Shown one piece after another: positions 38,401 to 47,682 of a stretch of 64,000 bases of DNA (positions within the stretch are counted from its first letter, which is position 1; every line of letters begins with the position of its first letter). The notes below the pieces were generated by a model. It searched no databases and was not told where the DNA came from. It saw nothing but the letters and a program-made list of their open reading frames with translations. The DNA comes from Trichomonas vaginalis G3. Lineage: Eukaryota; Parabasalia; Trichomonadida; Trichomonadidae. The translations under genes were made by a program, and so were the position numbers. The stretch lies in assembly GCF_026262505.1 (NCBI RefSeq), contig NC_067207.1, positions 22,660,082 to 22,724,081 on the forward strand. The letters are read 5' to 3'.

Positions 38401-41400
38401 ATTGATTTTAGCTTTATTTCCTTCGATTTCCTGCAAAACTGCTGCAAGATTTGTATCAGATCCACCTTTGATTGCTTCGATTTCTTTCTGTAAATCAGAA
38501 ACGTCTTTGGCTTCTTGCTTGTTTTGATCATCTAAAAGTGACAAAACCGATTTCTGATTTGAAGAAACAGTTGATTTAAGTGAATCAATATTTTCTTGGA
38601 GTTTTGCGGCTCTTTCTTGCAAACTTTCTTTAATTGAATTGTCTTCGTTGGTCAGTTCACTTTTGTCTTTTTGACATTGATCTTTAAGTTTGTTTAATTG
38701 ATCAAGAAGTTCTTTCTTGTCATCATCAATCTTCGAAGACAATGCGTTCTCTTGTTTCTCAGTTTTATCAATGAAATCTGTCAAATTCTTTTGAAGATTT
38801 GTTATTTCTTCACTTGCTTTCTGACGGAGATTGTCGAATCTCTGTTTGAGCTTCTTCTCGTTTTCGTCAATCTTGGTTGTGATCTCAGGAAGTGTCTTAG
38901 TTTCATTTCCAACTAAAACAGTAAATGAATTTTGTAAAGTATTCAATTGTTTCTGTTGATTTGTCAATATTTCATCAAAAGCGTTTGACAAATCAGTTTT
39001 CATTGTTCTCATGTTATTATTGTTTTCTTCACTGAACTTATTGAAATCATTTCTCAATTGCGATGATTGTTGGATGTTTTGTTTGTTGTTTTCATCCAAT
39101 TTCGCAAAGATTTCTGTTCTCATTTTGTTCATTTGGTTTTCATTTGTTGTTTTATCTTCGGAGATCTTCTTTGTTATTTCGTCAATCAAAGAAACTAATT
39201 TAGGAATATCAATCTGGCTGTCACCCATCAAAGAATTGAAAATTGTTTCGATTTTACTCATTCTTGCATCCAATTCTTGTTTGTTTTGATCGACAGTCGC
39301 CAAAATTGATTTCTTAAGTTTCTCAATCATAGCAATCAGTTCTTGTTTGTTCTGTTCACTGAGCTGTCTGTTTTGTTGTATATCATCACTTTGTTTGGAT
39401 AAAATTGACTTCACATTTGCAATTTGTTTCAAAATTTCTTTTTGGTCATTTGACAAAGTTGCAAATTGATTGTCTTCTTTAGTTTCAACGTCTTTGATCA
39501 TAGAAACTAAATCATCATGGAGCTTGGTCTGTGATGTAACAGCATTCGCGATTTGTTTGTCACTTTCTTTCTTGTTTGTTTCAATTAAAAGTGACATTTC
39601 GGATTTTTCTTTGTTTATTTGGTCGATTTGGCCTTGAATGTCATTAAACATTTGTTGTACGCTCTGGAACTTTTCTCTCTGTCTTGAAGCGAACTGTTCC
39701 TGTTTCTGGGAGAGTTGATCTAAGTCTCCTTTGACTTTAGTTTGTGTTTCATTGATTTCTGAAACTTTTTGAGTGATTTCTTTTTCAGTTTCTTCTTTGT
39801 TTTGTTCGATAAGTTCTTTAACTGATAATATCTCTTTGTCAATCACACCTTGTGTTGTTGTTTGACTGACTTTGATATCAGATTCGATCTCTTCTTTCAA
39901 TGATTTCAGTTTTTCATCAGTTTTTGCAACAGTTTCGCCAAATTTCGCGTCAATTGCTGCTTTGTCAGCTTCGTAAGCAGATTTGAAGTCATTTAGGTCT
40001 TTATACAATGACTTAAGGCGTTTGTTGATCTTGGAAACATCAGAATCCTTGAAATTGTCAAGAATTGTTTGAAGAGCTGAAATTTTATCGTTTAATTCGG
40101 CAACTGACTTTGTTCTTTCGTCTTCAAGTTCGGCCTTTGTATCAGTAACAAGCTTTTCGAGCTCGTCGTGCTTGTTTTGTATCTCTTCATGGACATTTGC
40201 AAATTCATCGTTTGTAGATTTGACAAATGACTCGTGAGCCTTCTTGGATTCACTTATATCATCTGATAATCCCTTAAACTGTGCTTGAAGGTTAGTCTTA
40301 TACTGCTCAAATTGATTATTGATATCATCAATCTTTGATCCTACTTTTTGATCAATTGAAACAACTTTTTGGTCAATGTGGGCTATGTCTGTCTCCATTT
40401 TAGTTATTTGTTCATGGAAAACATCAATCTTATCTGATAATTCTTTGATTGACTCAAGTTTCGTATTAATTTTGTTGATTGCTTTATCCTTTGATTGCAA
40501 GTTCTTCTCGATATCAGCCTTGTATTCTGCAAAAGCCTTGTCTGTGTTAGATTTATCTTCTTTAATTGCTGCAATTTCCTTATTGATGTCATCAATCTTT
40601 TCGTTAACAGTGTTTATATCGTTCTGTTCCTTTTTGGATAATGATTTCTCCAAAGCTTCGATCTTTTCGGTTAATGATTCTAAGTTTTGATCAATTTGCT
40701 CTTGAAGATTTTCTTCCTTCTCTTCAAATGAGCGTATATATGTGGAATGTGTCTCCAATAACTCGTCATGCTTAGCTAATAATTTGATAACTTTATTATT
40801 GACCGTATCATTAACTTTTGTAATAAATTCTTTATTTTCTTGTATTTCTTGTGTGTTTTTATCGATGTCTTCGCGTTGCTTTTTGTCAACTTCTTCAATA
40901 TTTGTAATTGAAGTTAAAATTTGTTGAACATTTTGATTGATTGGCGCTACAGCTTCATCTGTGTACTTTGTTGCTTTCTTCAATGCTCTAACAGCATTAT
41001 CCTTTGCATTCTCGAGCAATTCTGACTTCATTGATTCAAGTTTCGGATCAATAGAATTCAAGATTTCTTTAATCGCAGCAATCTGATCGCTTAAACTTTT
41101 ATTAACACCTTGTGTTTCTTGACTTGCTTCTTCTCTTTTTTCATCGATTAGTGCGAGAAGTTGCTGTTTCTCGATATCTCTTTTCGATTCAAAGGATTCG
41201 AATCTCGTATTAAGTAATTCGATATTCTCTTGTGCAGAAGCTATATCTTTGTCGTGTTTATCTAATTGTTGATGAAAATTCGTTGTGTCGGTTTTAAGCT
41301 CATTCACTGTATCTATAACACCATCCATGTATTTCATCATCTTTTTAAGGTCTTTCATCTTCTTATTCATCTCACTTTCAAGATTTGTAACGTTAATGAC

Positions 41401-41496
41401 TTCATTTTGAAGATCATCAAGACGTTTTGTTAATTCATTATAGTGATCATCCTCACGCCTGTTCAATGCCTCAATCTGAACTGCCAGATTAGTCAT
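35464..41496 (-). CDS. Giant coiled-coil protein (2010 aa) with C-terminal beta-helix-like domain
   Basis: 2010 residues, intact. Residues about 1-1790 are nearly uninterrupted heptad-type coiled coil rich in Lys, Glu, Gln, Asn and Asp with repeated SLMGDSQIDIPKLVSLIDEI-like breaks (compare SICGEDGLTLLSLKTLIDQM near 1240). From about 1795 the character changes to beta-strand-rich: VELNEDIGKIAKDKLKTNTT, ILHIPANCRVTW, LKIEGEGKKSKIIMSD, VYIEANIGG, SLTRCNVFTDRPI, consistent with a right-handed beta-helix cap. No signal peptide or membrane helix. Similar trichomonad proteins are often annotated only as viral A-type inclusion proteins. A cytoskeletal or fibre-forming role is plausible; unproven. 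Confidence 0.8.
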   Translation of the reverse strand: MTNLAVQIEALNRREDDHYNELTKRLDDLQNEVINVTNLESEMNKKMKDLKKMMKYMDGVIDTVNELKTDTTNFHQQLDKHDKDIASAQENIELLNTRFESFESKRDIEKQQLLALIDEKREEASQETQGVNKSLSDQIAAIKEILNSIDPKLESMKSELLENAKDNAVRALKKATKYTDEAVAPINQNVQQILTSITNIEEVDKKQREDIDKNTQEIQENKEFITKVNDTVNNKVIKLLAKHDELLETHSTYIRSFEEKEENLQEQIDQNLESLTEKIEALEKSLSKKEQNDINTVNEKIDDINKEIAAIKEDKSNTDKAFAEYKADIEKNLQSKDKAINKINTKLESIKELSDKIDVFHEQITKMETDIAHIDQKVVSIDQKVGSKIDDINNQFEQYKTNLQAQFKGLSDDISESKKAHESFVKSTNDEFANVHEEIQNKHDELEKLVTDTKAELEDERTKSVAELNDKISALQTILDNFKDSDVSKINKRLKSLYKDLNDFKSAYEADKAAIDAKFGETVAKTDEKLKSLKEEIESDIKVSQTTTQGVIDKEILSVKELIEQNKEETEKEITQKVSEINETQTKVKGDLDQLSQKQEQFASRQREKFQSVQQMFNDIQGQIDQINKEKSEMSLLIETNKKESDKQIANAVTSQTKLHDDLVSMIKDVETKEDNQFATLSNDQKEILKQIANVKSILSKQSDDIQQNRQLSEQNKQELIAMIEKLKKSILATVDQNKQELDARMSKIETIFNSLMGDSQIDIPKLVSLIDEITKKISEDKTTNENQMNKMRTEIFAKLDENNKQNIQQSSQLRNDFNKFSEENNNNMRTMKTDLSNAFDEILTNQQKQLNTLQNSFTVLVGNETKTLPEITTKIDENEKKLKQRFDNLRQKASEEITNLQKNLTDFIDKTEKQENALSSKIDDDKKELLDQLNKLKDQCQKDKSELTNEDNSIKESLQERAAKLQENIDSLKSTVSSNQKSVLSLLDDQNKQEAKDVSDLQKEIEAIKGGSDTNLAAVLQEIEGNKAKINEVNNDLINDQNDLQSKISSVEKKLGKVVKVYDAQFADTQEKLKQSDEKLKSKFDEILIVIDSKQTSTQKYVDDQNAKVTDEVKLEVQTVQHANDETAKYLNDQFTFINQHLIKCDMDNIANKEEIDQMREQLPKDYQEIKDYIKKRVAVVQNNFNESLTDKYNFLVQNDDTNKNNLQNTMKENNDNLEKRIDQLDIFLNSICGEDGLTLLSLKTLIDQMNKKFEKFNAAYQNDMTTLQDKVTKKIENETQRATIREDEIDGKVKSNDEKMTQIQTDLSSKITSLEQNLTETINANKKSASKDIQEINNFIAENNQKIKETFSSQKAKLNDYIQQNKEENQKTKSEFDQRINDLNLQITAVDTNAKTSLQNTEQNIKQNIDQLNQTLNTKIDKNNEDNHAKSDKIINSLNEFKDQTNNDIKQLSDEFDKLNQKTENANSLFTSQLNENKDNLQNQINQLSGRVAEDEKTIDQIIATNKQTTKEIKQAVNQLQKDLQNDLQENLTALHDKIDTNQQKEIEQENILQKAIDDNMNTLEKQIKEITDANDKKNSDILQQISDLNGLQSQNKKSLQKDINGLQSKLSQMNDDIEHNVKQSINDVSKKVETHSKEIEENDNKNESNFKDLQEKVTTAQNTANSALKDSKSNADIVKDLINQNNDKSNEKFTNLEKQLNNLMNENQSQRQEIDNHSQSINDLMSIKRYNKEIEGLRVKFDEAISFIDEFRQTMSSFIQNNVNEIYTNYGDKSIKKASKRSQTEEGETEMQKKLTTITVELNEDIGKIAKDKLKTNTTVILHIPANCRVTWNAKINLHSFQTLKIEGEGKKSKIIMSDFNEVCEKIDPSRAMIDGLGTLYINNVYIEANIGGKLENDLPGNSALFVCSALSNGGPSNISLTRCNVFTDRPIVNSCGSSLVHCSLTGTKIGNLNPDEIEIVPVTVDSGGFGDGWAVLIMEQSKLCGNGIKLSESNRILTKVVDENGN

Positions 41497-42009
41497 TGAT
41501 TAACAGACTTAAGGAACTTTTTTAATGGCTGAATTCAATCCTTGACAAAAATTCACAAAAGGAAATAATTTTTTAAATTTATGTGATATTTTAAAACATC
41601 TTTATAAAATGGGTGTTATTCTTTTTGACTACTTTCAATTTTCCTTCGGCATTGAAAAATTGATCAAACATATATCCTATGATGGTTTTATGATCTCTGT
41701 AGAATGTATGATTCAAATATAATGGAAAGCCTGATTTTTGTCAAGGCATCTAATTATCATATTCTATATTTCGACTTTTTCATATAGAAATTGCTTTTTA
41801 TTCAAGATAAGTAGTTAATATTCCAATTAATAATGTCATTGATTGCAGAATTTTAAATGTTGTCACTTTTTGTGCCGAATATCAAAGATTTTTTGCATTC
41901 TATATGATTGGTATGAAAACTAGGCTCTCTTTTTATGAAATCTGCACGACATGAACCTAAGAAATAGAGGAAGCTTGTTAGGTTAATTTATTTTAGTTCG
42001 TGAAAAAAA
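41497..42009. other. Divergent intergenic region
   Basis: 513 bp between divergent genes for the coiled-coil and ankyrin proteins. It contains GTCACTTTTTGTG near 41861, an inverted match to the AAAAAGTGAC motif found at several gene starts. No gene seen. Confidence 0.4.
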
Positions 42010-42990
42010 ATGCCAATACTAACGTTCATCCCTCCACTAGATGTGGATTTGAAACAATTGATCGAAGAAAAGGATCTACAGAGTATACAAGAAATAGAAG
42101 CAATAGAGTACCATGTATCTACTTTAAATGGAGATTTGAACTATTTTCAAATAGCTTGTTTATATGGCTGCTATGAGATTGTAGTATTCTTTAGTAAAAT
42201 TAATAGATACATACATCTTTCGATTGATAAGTACGGAAATAATGCTTGTTTTTATGCAGCACTCTCAGATTCAGAAGAAGGAATACAAATTCTTCTTTAT
42301 TTTGCAGAAACATACGGTGATGACTATATAAAACATCGAAATCATTTGAATTTAAACTTGTTACATATATCTTGCTTAAGAAAACTTCCAAAAACATTAG
42401 AATTTATCTTAAAACACCAAATACATAATTTTGACTTTCAAGATAATCAAAATACTTTTAATAAAACTGCAATTAGCTTTATAATTCGCAATAAATCATT
42501 TGAAATGCTAGAAAAAATAAATGAAATTTTATTTAAAAATAATAATAACATTAAAACGATTATTGGTATTATTGAAGAACTAAGTCAAGCTATAAATGAT
42601 TTCAAAGCAAAGATACCGAGAAGTCAAATACCAATTTTGAACAACCATGAAATTGAGAATATTAATCAACTCGAATCTAAACTTGAACAAATTCTAACAG
42701 GACCTCAGCATCCAAATCAAAACATAATTTTACAAGAAAATACTTTTCAGATTATTTTAATAAACGAAGCTAAAGAAGAGTATAAAAAAGATATCGAAGG
42801 AATAAATCTCTTCAAGCCTAAGAGCATGTCATACCTTAGCATTCCTTTATCAATGCAAAATATGTTGCCACCATTAGAAAATCCTGAGAGCCCTGTTAAA
42901 AAACGTCAACCAACAAAAATTCCAAAGAGCCCTGTTAAAATACATCAACCAATTATTCAAAGATATTTCAGTAATTCAAAGAAGAAATGA
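42010..42990 (+). CDS. Ankyrin-repeat protein with C-terminal PIP box
   Basis: 326 residues. Residues about 45-180 hold ankyrin-type repeats of the DUF3447-like trichomonad kind (LNYFQIACLYGCYEIVVFF, NACFYAALSDSEEGIQILL, LNLLHISCLRKLPKTLEFIL, KTAISFIIRNKSFEMLEKI). The C-terminal 50 residues are disordered and basic with two SPVK sites (possible cyclin-dependent kinase targets). The last 14 residues read QPIIQRYFSNSKKK, a canonical PCNA-interacting PIP box (QxxIxxYF at 313-320). A replication- or repair-coupled role is suggested. The ankyrin part is common and uninformative. Confidence 0.7.
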   Translation: MPILTFIPPLDVDLKQLIEEKDLQSIQEIEAIEYHVSTLNGDLNYFQIACLYGCYEIVVFFSKINRYIHLSIDKYGNNACFYAALSDSEEGIQILLYFAETYGDDYIKHRNHLNLNLLHISCLRKLPKTLEFILKHQIHNFDFQDNQNTFNKTAISFIIRNKSFEMLEKINEILFKNNNNIKTIIGIIEELSQAINDFKAKIPRSQIPILNNHEIENINQLESKLEQILTGPQHPNQNIILQENTFQIILINEAKEEYKKDIEGINLFKPKSMSYLSIPLSMQNMLPPLENPESPVKKRQPTKIPKSPVKIHQPIIQRYFSNSKKK

Positions 42991-45360
42991 TATGATTTTG
43001 TATTTCGTGTAAATTCATTGCAATAAATACTTTGAGCAAAATGAGATTTCAGATTTTAATAAATGAATGAAGTCTTATCAATGTGTGAAAAAGATATTGG
43101 AATAACAACAATTCCCAAAAGCCACAAATAGTGCCAAAGAATGAATCTGATTCAAATGCATGCAAATATTCTAGAAAAAAAAATATAATCAACATTAAAG
43201 AATTCCCAAATTACCGAGAGAAATCAAAAGGAAAAGTGATATAATCTTATTGTTCATGTAAAATATAAATGTTGTTGATATGTTTAATTAGAAAATTAAA
43301 AAATTCGCTATTTTATTTCATATATCAATCATCGTTATTACTCACATATGAGATGGAATCTATTATATAGCGGAAGGACAAAAATGAACTGTAAGATTTC
43401 TTGGACAAAATTGTTTTTAAAATTGGTTAACTTTGATGTCATTGTTGAATCTTAAATCCATTGAATATAGTTATATAGATATAATTAATTAATTTAATAA
43501 AATAAAATAAAATAAAATAAAAACTAATAGTAATATCATTATTAATAGAAGTTATTAATATTTGTAATTAAAAATTTGAGGCCAATTGAATTATTCAATT
43601 GTTATGAACGCTATTTATTTTTTTGTATTTTAAATTAGTGCATAATAACTTTTTATTCAAAATCATTAATTATCAAAATGTCACTCAAAAGCGATAACTC
43701 CCAAATGTCATAATATGCCTGAATTAAAAAGTTGATATTTATTTAAAAACAATACTACACTTAACATGAGTAATTAGATTACAAAGTTTAAAAACGTTGT
43801 TCGATATACTTGAGGATATTGATTTCATTATTGGTCGTTAGTCCTAAAGATAACGAATACTAATAATTAGTAAGTTTTTCTAAACTATAATGGGAAAAAA
43901 TTATTTTTACTGTTATTTTCTTTCAATTTTCAATCCGATATAAATTGAAAATTAATTCAAGATGGCCTAGGTTTACTTATTTGATTCGATTTTACAAAGC
44001 CCGATCAATCTGATCATTTTATGGATTCAATTTCTTTCAATTTTGTCAAAGATTAAATTTTTGAACAGTCATTCTGAACAGCAAAGAATTTTATATTGTA
44101 ATAAACAGAAATTCATCAAAAGTGACAGCTCTCCATTTTTTGACATTTGTAAATTCTAAATTGAATGAGAAAAATGAAATAATACTAAGCATAATACATT
44201 ATTCTAGATTTAATTATAATTAGGAAAAAGTTAGTTTTGAGAGTACTTTTCATAGGCATATAGAATGAAATCTTCTGAAAAATAATATCACATAAACTCA
44301 TATTATTTTCTAATATATAACTATTTTATATAAAAATCAAATTCAATGATCTTAAAAGCGAAGGATAAACCTCAAAATTTACGAATATAATGAGTGGGAA
44401 TATAATGCTTATCTATCATAAAACCATATGAAATATCAATTTTTGCTTTACGCCTAATTTTTGACGACAATTAGCAAAAAATGTTAAATGTTAACACTCA
44501 GTCCATTTGAATATGAAAAATAAAATTGACTTTGATTAAATGTTTTTATTTATCATGCAATTCTTCTTGCGACCAAAGATTTGAATAAAAGTTCAAAAAA
44601 AAAGATAGCTTAAAAAATAATATACGGTAGTGTTTACTAATAGATGAATAGTATATAAATTCTATTAAAATGGATTTGATCCAAAAAATATATAAAATTT
44701 GATCATAAATAAAATCGTTTTAAATTACTTCTTCATTTAAATTATAACAATTATTTTTGATTTTATAATTTCTCCCTCAGAGTTCAGTCTCTGGAGAAAT
44801 TAATTCAGGACAAGCTCCAGAAATCCACGCTCGTGAATCGGATGATAATGCCAACATCGCATTCGCAGATAACGGCAAAGTTCCTAAGAAGAAGAATTCG
44901 AAAGGAAAAATATTTTATATATTGTATAGTGATTTTTTTAATATTTTTAACTCCAATTATTAATTTTAATCCTTTATGCAATCATTAATCATTAAAGCTT
45001 TTACACTATGCCATCACAATATAGTTCACTCAATATTTCAAATAATTATATCAAAATAATTTATTACGAATAAATTCAGTGAATTTCGACTGCAAACATG
45101 ATGGTATACTAGAATAAATATCGATTTCCATGAACTATTAACTGCCAATACGTTATCTTTTAAATGGTGCAAATAGTTCTAAAGATTATAATACCAAAAA
45201 AATTGTTGAGTTTCGACTGGAGAAATTTGAATAGTCTTAGAAAAACCAATATTGAAAAGATTAACAAATGTGGGTAAAAAATATTGCTAGATACTGAATT
45301 ATCTTTTAAGAATATCTTGTTTTCGAGCAAACTTTGACTCCTCCGGAAAATTTACAAATA
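42991..45360. other. Long AT-rich intergenic region
   Basis: About 2.4 kb. It contains an (AAAAT)n microsatellite around 43497-43523 and a short coding-like island at 44784-44961 (listed separately). Otherwise AT-rich sequence with many short T/A runs; I see no complete gene, tRNA or large hairpin. Confidence 0.5.
44784..44961 (+). pseudogene. Coding-like island, possible gene tail or exon
   Basis: The frame SSVSGEINSGQAPEIHARES then DDNANIAFADNGKVPKKKNS uses codons like the surrounding real genes and is less AT-rich than its flanks. It is preceded by TTTCTCCCTCAG, which resembles a 3' splice site, and lacks a start. It could be the C-terminal relic of a surface protein tail. A second open frame overlaps it, so the assignment is uncertain. 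Confidence 0.25.
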
Positions 45361-47460
45361 ATGTTTTGCTTAGTTACTCTAAGTATCTCCGCAGGAAACT
45401 TAGGTGGTCAATATTTGGAAGTTAAGACAACTCCAAATTCGTTAATTGCGCCCGTTGATATCAGGTATAAATATCTTGGCGCAAATAGAAATATTAAATA
45501 TGGTACTACAAGGCAAAACATGGGATGGTCGCCAATGGTTGAACTTGATCGAAAAGAGAGATTCTACGTCAGTGGCGCCAATGGTGGAAACATGACCTAT
45601 AAGGACACGGTTAAAATTACTACAGAATATGGTTTTCCATTTGAAAGAACTCAAAATCATCTTCTATTGAAATTTACAATTACAAATATTGACCCAGAAG
45701 AACCACATCGTATTTCATTTTCTCTCTCTTCAACAGTTAGTATTGATGGTCAACTTAAATCGAAAATCTCGTGGTATGGAGGGAAAGGAAATGAAAAGAG
45801 AGGAATGTTATGGGAACAAGACAATAATATCTATCCGAAACTATACGTTATTGCCAAAAATTGTTATGGTGTTGATGATGTTGATGATTTTTGGTTCGGC
45901 CCAACTAATTCAAATCACAATCATCACTTCGAGTATGCTAGAAATGATACGAGTCCCTCAAAATTTGAAGAGAACTCTTTCTCTTTAACATGGAGAGATA
46001 GAATTTTTGAACCAAATACATCCTTAACAGTTGGTGTCATGGTTTGTGTTGGTCTTGAGGACTTACATATCAATCCAGCTTATATTACATTTGATCCTGA
46101 CATTCCTACCAACTACGACTTAAATTCATCTATTGCTATTTCAGGAAACGTTACAGAAGTGGATGATGAAAGTGAAGTATCATTCTTTTATAAATTATAT
46201 ACAGACAGAGATCTCGAAAATAATTTACCAGTACAAGCACATCTTTATCCATCTGGTACAACAAAAGGAAAAGTAAATTATCATTTCAATATTGAATTAG
46301 GAAATCTTCCTGATTATGTGACTAGATACAAAGCAGAACTTTGGTGTACCGATAATTCCACATATAATAATGTTCAATATCATCTAATTTCTAACATGGC
46401 AACTCACTATTATCATGTAAACCATGTTCCTCTTCTAAAATATGTTCAAAACATTCCAACAATTTTTTACACAGGAGGATATATTGAATTTGCAGGCGAA
46501 GTTTGGGATGATAGATCTCTACGAGTTAGATATCAGTATGATGAAGATGGTCTTCCTCGTAATATAACAAGAGAATGGATACAAACAAACAGAGTTGCAA
46601 AATATGTCAGGCGCTCATTCAAAATTAGAAGTGATCTCATTAACTATGGAAAACATACACTTTATCTTTGGGCAGAAGATGATTATGGATTTAGATCTGA
46701 TTATATCAAACATGATTTCTATTATTATGAACAACTGGCACCTGAAATCAAATTCACTGATTATGATGAAACAGTAAAACTATTTGATCCCGAAAAGATG
46801 AAAGAATTTGAAATTGGAGTTTCTGTATTTGATAAAGATAGCGAACAAACAATCATAATATATCAAAGAAGCCCAGAAGATTCGATTTCACAAAGTGCAC
46901 GTCCAGTTTATTCATTAAATTCGGGACCTGAATGGCAAAATGTAACATTGAATTATGAAATTCCAAAAGGTGTATTGCAATATAATACATCTTATTCCAT
47001 TATTTTTAAGGCATCTGATAGTTTAACAGCAACTTCAAGAGAAATTGAATATAAATTTAAGTTGTTCAGCGAATCAGATCCAAATAAAAATGGAACATAT
47101 GGTGAAAAGCCGCAAATTGGCAAAAAAGATGAAACAAAAGATAATCTGATGGCAATAGATAGCACAGCTCCAAAGAAGAAGGTTGACTGGAAATGGATCA
47201 TAATTGGAGTTGCAATTGGACTTATAGTATTAGTTATTCTTATTTCTATTATTGTTCTTGCATGTGAAGCAAATAAGAAAGCAAATGAATTCTATTTCGA
47301 TGAAGAAAACGAAAAATTCGTAACAATTGATGGAAATATGGGATTCACGAATGAAAATCCAATTTATGATCCTGGAAAAGACAATGATCCATTTGCAAAT
47401 GAATTTGATGAAAATCAAGCAGCAAATGATAATGTGTTTGAACCGCCTCCTCAACCTTGA
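45361..47460 (+). CDS. Single-pass surface protein with cadherin-like ectodomain and endocytic tail
   Basis: 699 residues from the ATG at 45361 (MFCLVTLSISAG, short signal-like leader); the frame is open upstream to about 45313 without another ATG. The ectodomain is beta-rich with repeated immunoglobulin/cadherin-like units (DPDIPTNYDLNSSIAISGNV; HTLYLWAEDDYGFRSDY; YSIIFKASDSLTATSREIEY) and many N-x-S/T sites. Membrane helix IIIGVAIGLIVLVILISIIV near 612-634. The acidic cytoplasmic tail has NPIY near 666 (NPxY endocytosis signal), DPF near 676 and a Pro-rich end. It is a likely plasma-membrane receptor or adhesin of a trichomonad expanded family. The N-terminus may be truncated. Confidence 0.6.
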   Translation: MFCLVTLSISAGNLGGQYLEVKTTPNSLIAPVDIRYKYLGANRNIKYGTTRQNMGWSPMVELDRKERFYVSGANGGNMTYKDTVKITTEYGFPFERTQNHLLLKFTITNIDPEEPHRISFSLSSTVSIDGQLKSKISWYGGKGNEKRGMLWEQDNNIYPKLYVIAKNCYGVDDVDDFWFGPTNSNHNHHFEYARNDTSPSKFEENSFSLTWRDRIFEPNTSLTVGVMVCVGLEDLHINPAYITFDPDIPTNYDLNSSIAISGNVTEVDDESEVSFFYKLYTDRDLENNLPVQAHLYPSGTTKGKVNYHFNIELGNLPDYVTRYKAELWCTDNSTYNNVQYHLISNMATHYYHVNHVPLLKYVQNIPTIFYTGGYIEFAGEVWDDRSLRVRYQYDEDGLPRNITREWIQTNRVAKYVRRSFKIRSDLINYGKHTLYLWAEDDYGFRSDYIKHDFYYYEQLAPEIKFTDYDETVKLFDPEKMKEFEIGVSVFDKDSEQTIIIYQRSPEDSISQSARPVYSLNSGPEWQNVTLNYEIPKGVLQYNTSYSIIFKASDSLTATSREIEYKFKLFSESDPNKNGTYGEKPQIGKKDETKDNLMAIDSTAPKKKVDWKWIIIGVAIGLIVLVILISIIVLACEANKKANEFYFDEENEKFVTIDGNMGFTNENPIYDPGKDNDPFANEFDENQAANDNVFEPPPQP

Positions 47461-47682
47461 AATTTTAATAAAATTCTCTAGTTTTATGTTCTTATTTAAA
47501 TTCAAAACATATTTAAACATGTATTCTTGGCTTAAATCCATTCATTGTAATGCTTTGGAATAAAAAAAAAGAATTAATAAATTTATATTTATATAAATAT
47601 AATATTAATTTAAATTAATAATCTATTTATTCTCTAATACAAATAATAGTTCTATATACATACAAAAATAAGAAATATAAAA

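Noticed and set aside
37758-40927. Multiple plus-strand open frames opposite the coiled-coil gene
   Set aside because: Translations are Leu/Phe/Ser-rich mirror frames of Lys/Glu/Asn codons on the true strand.
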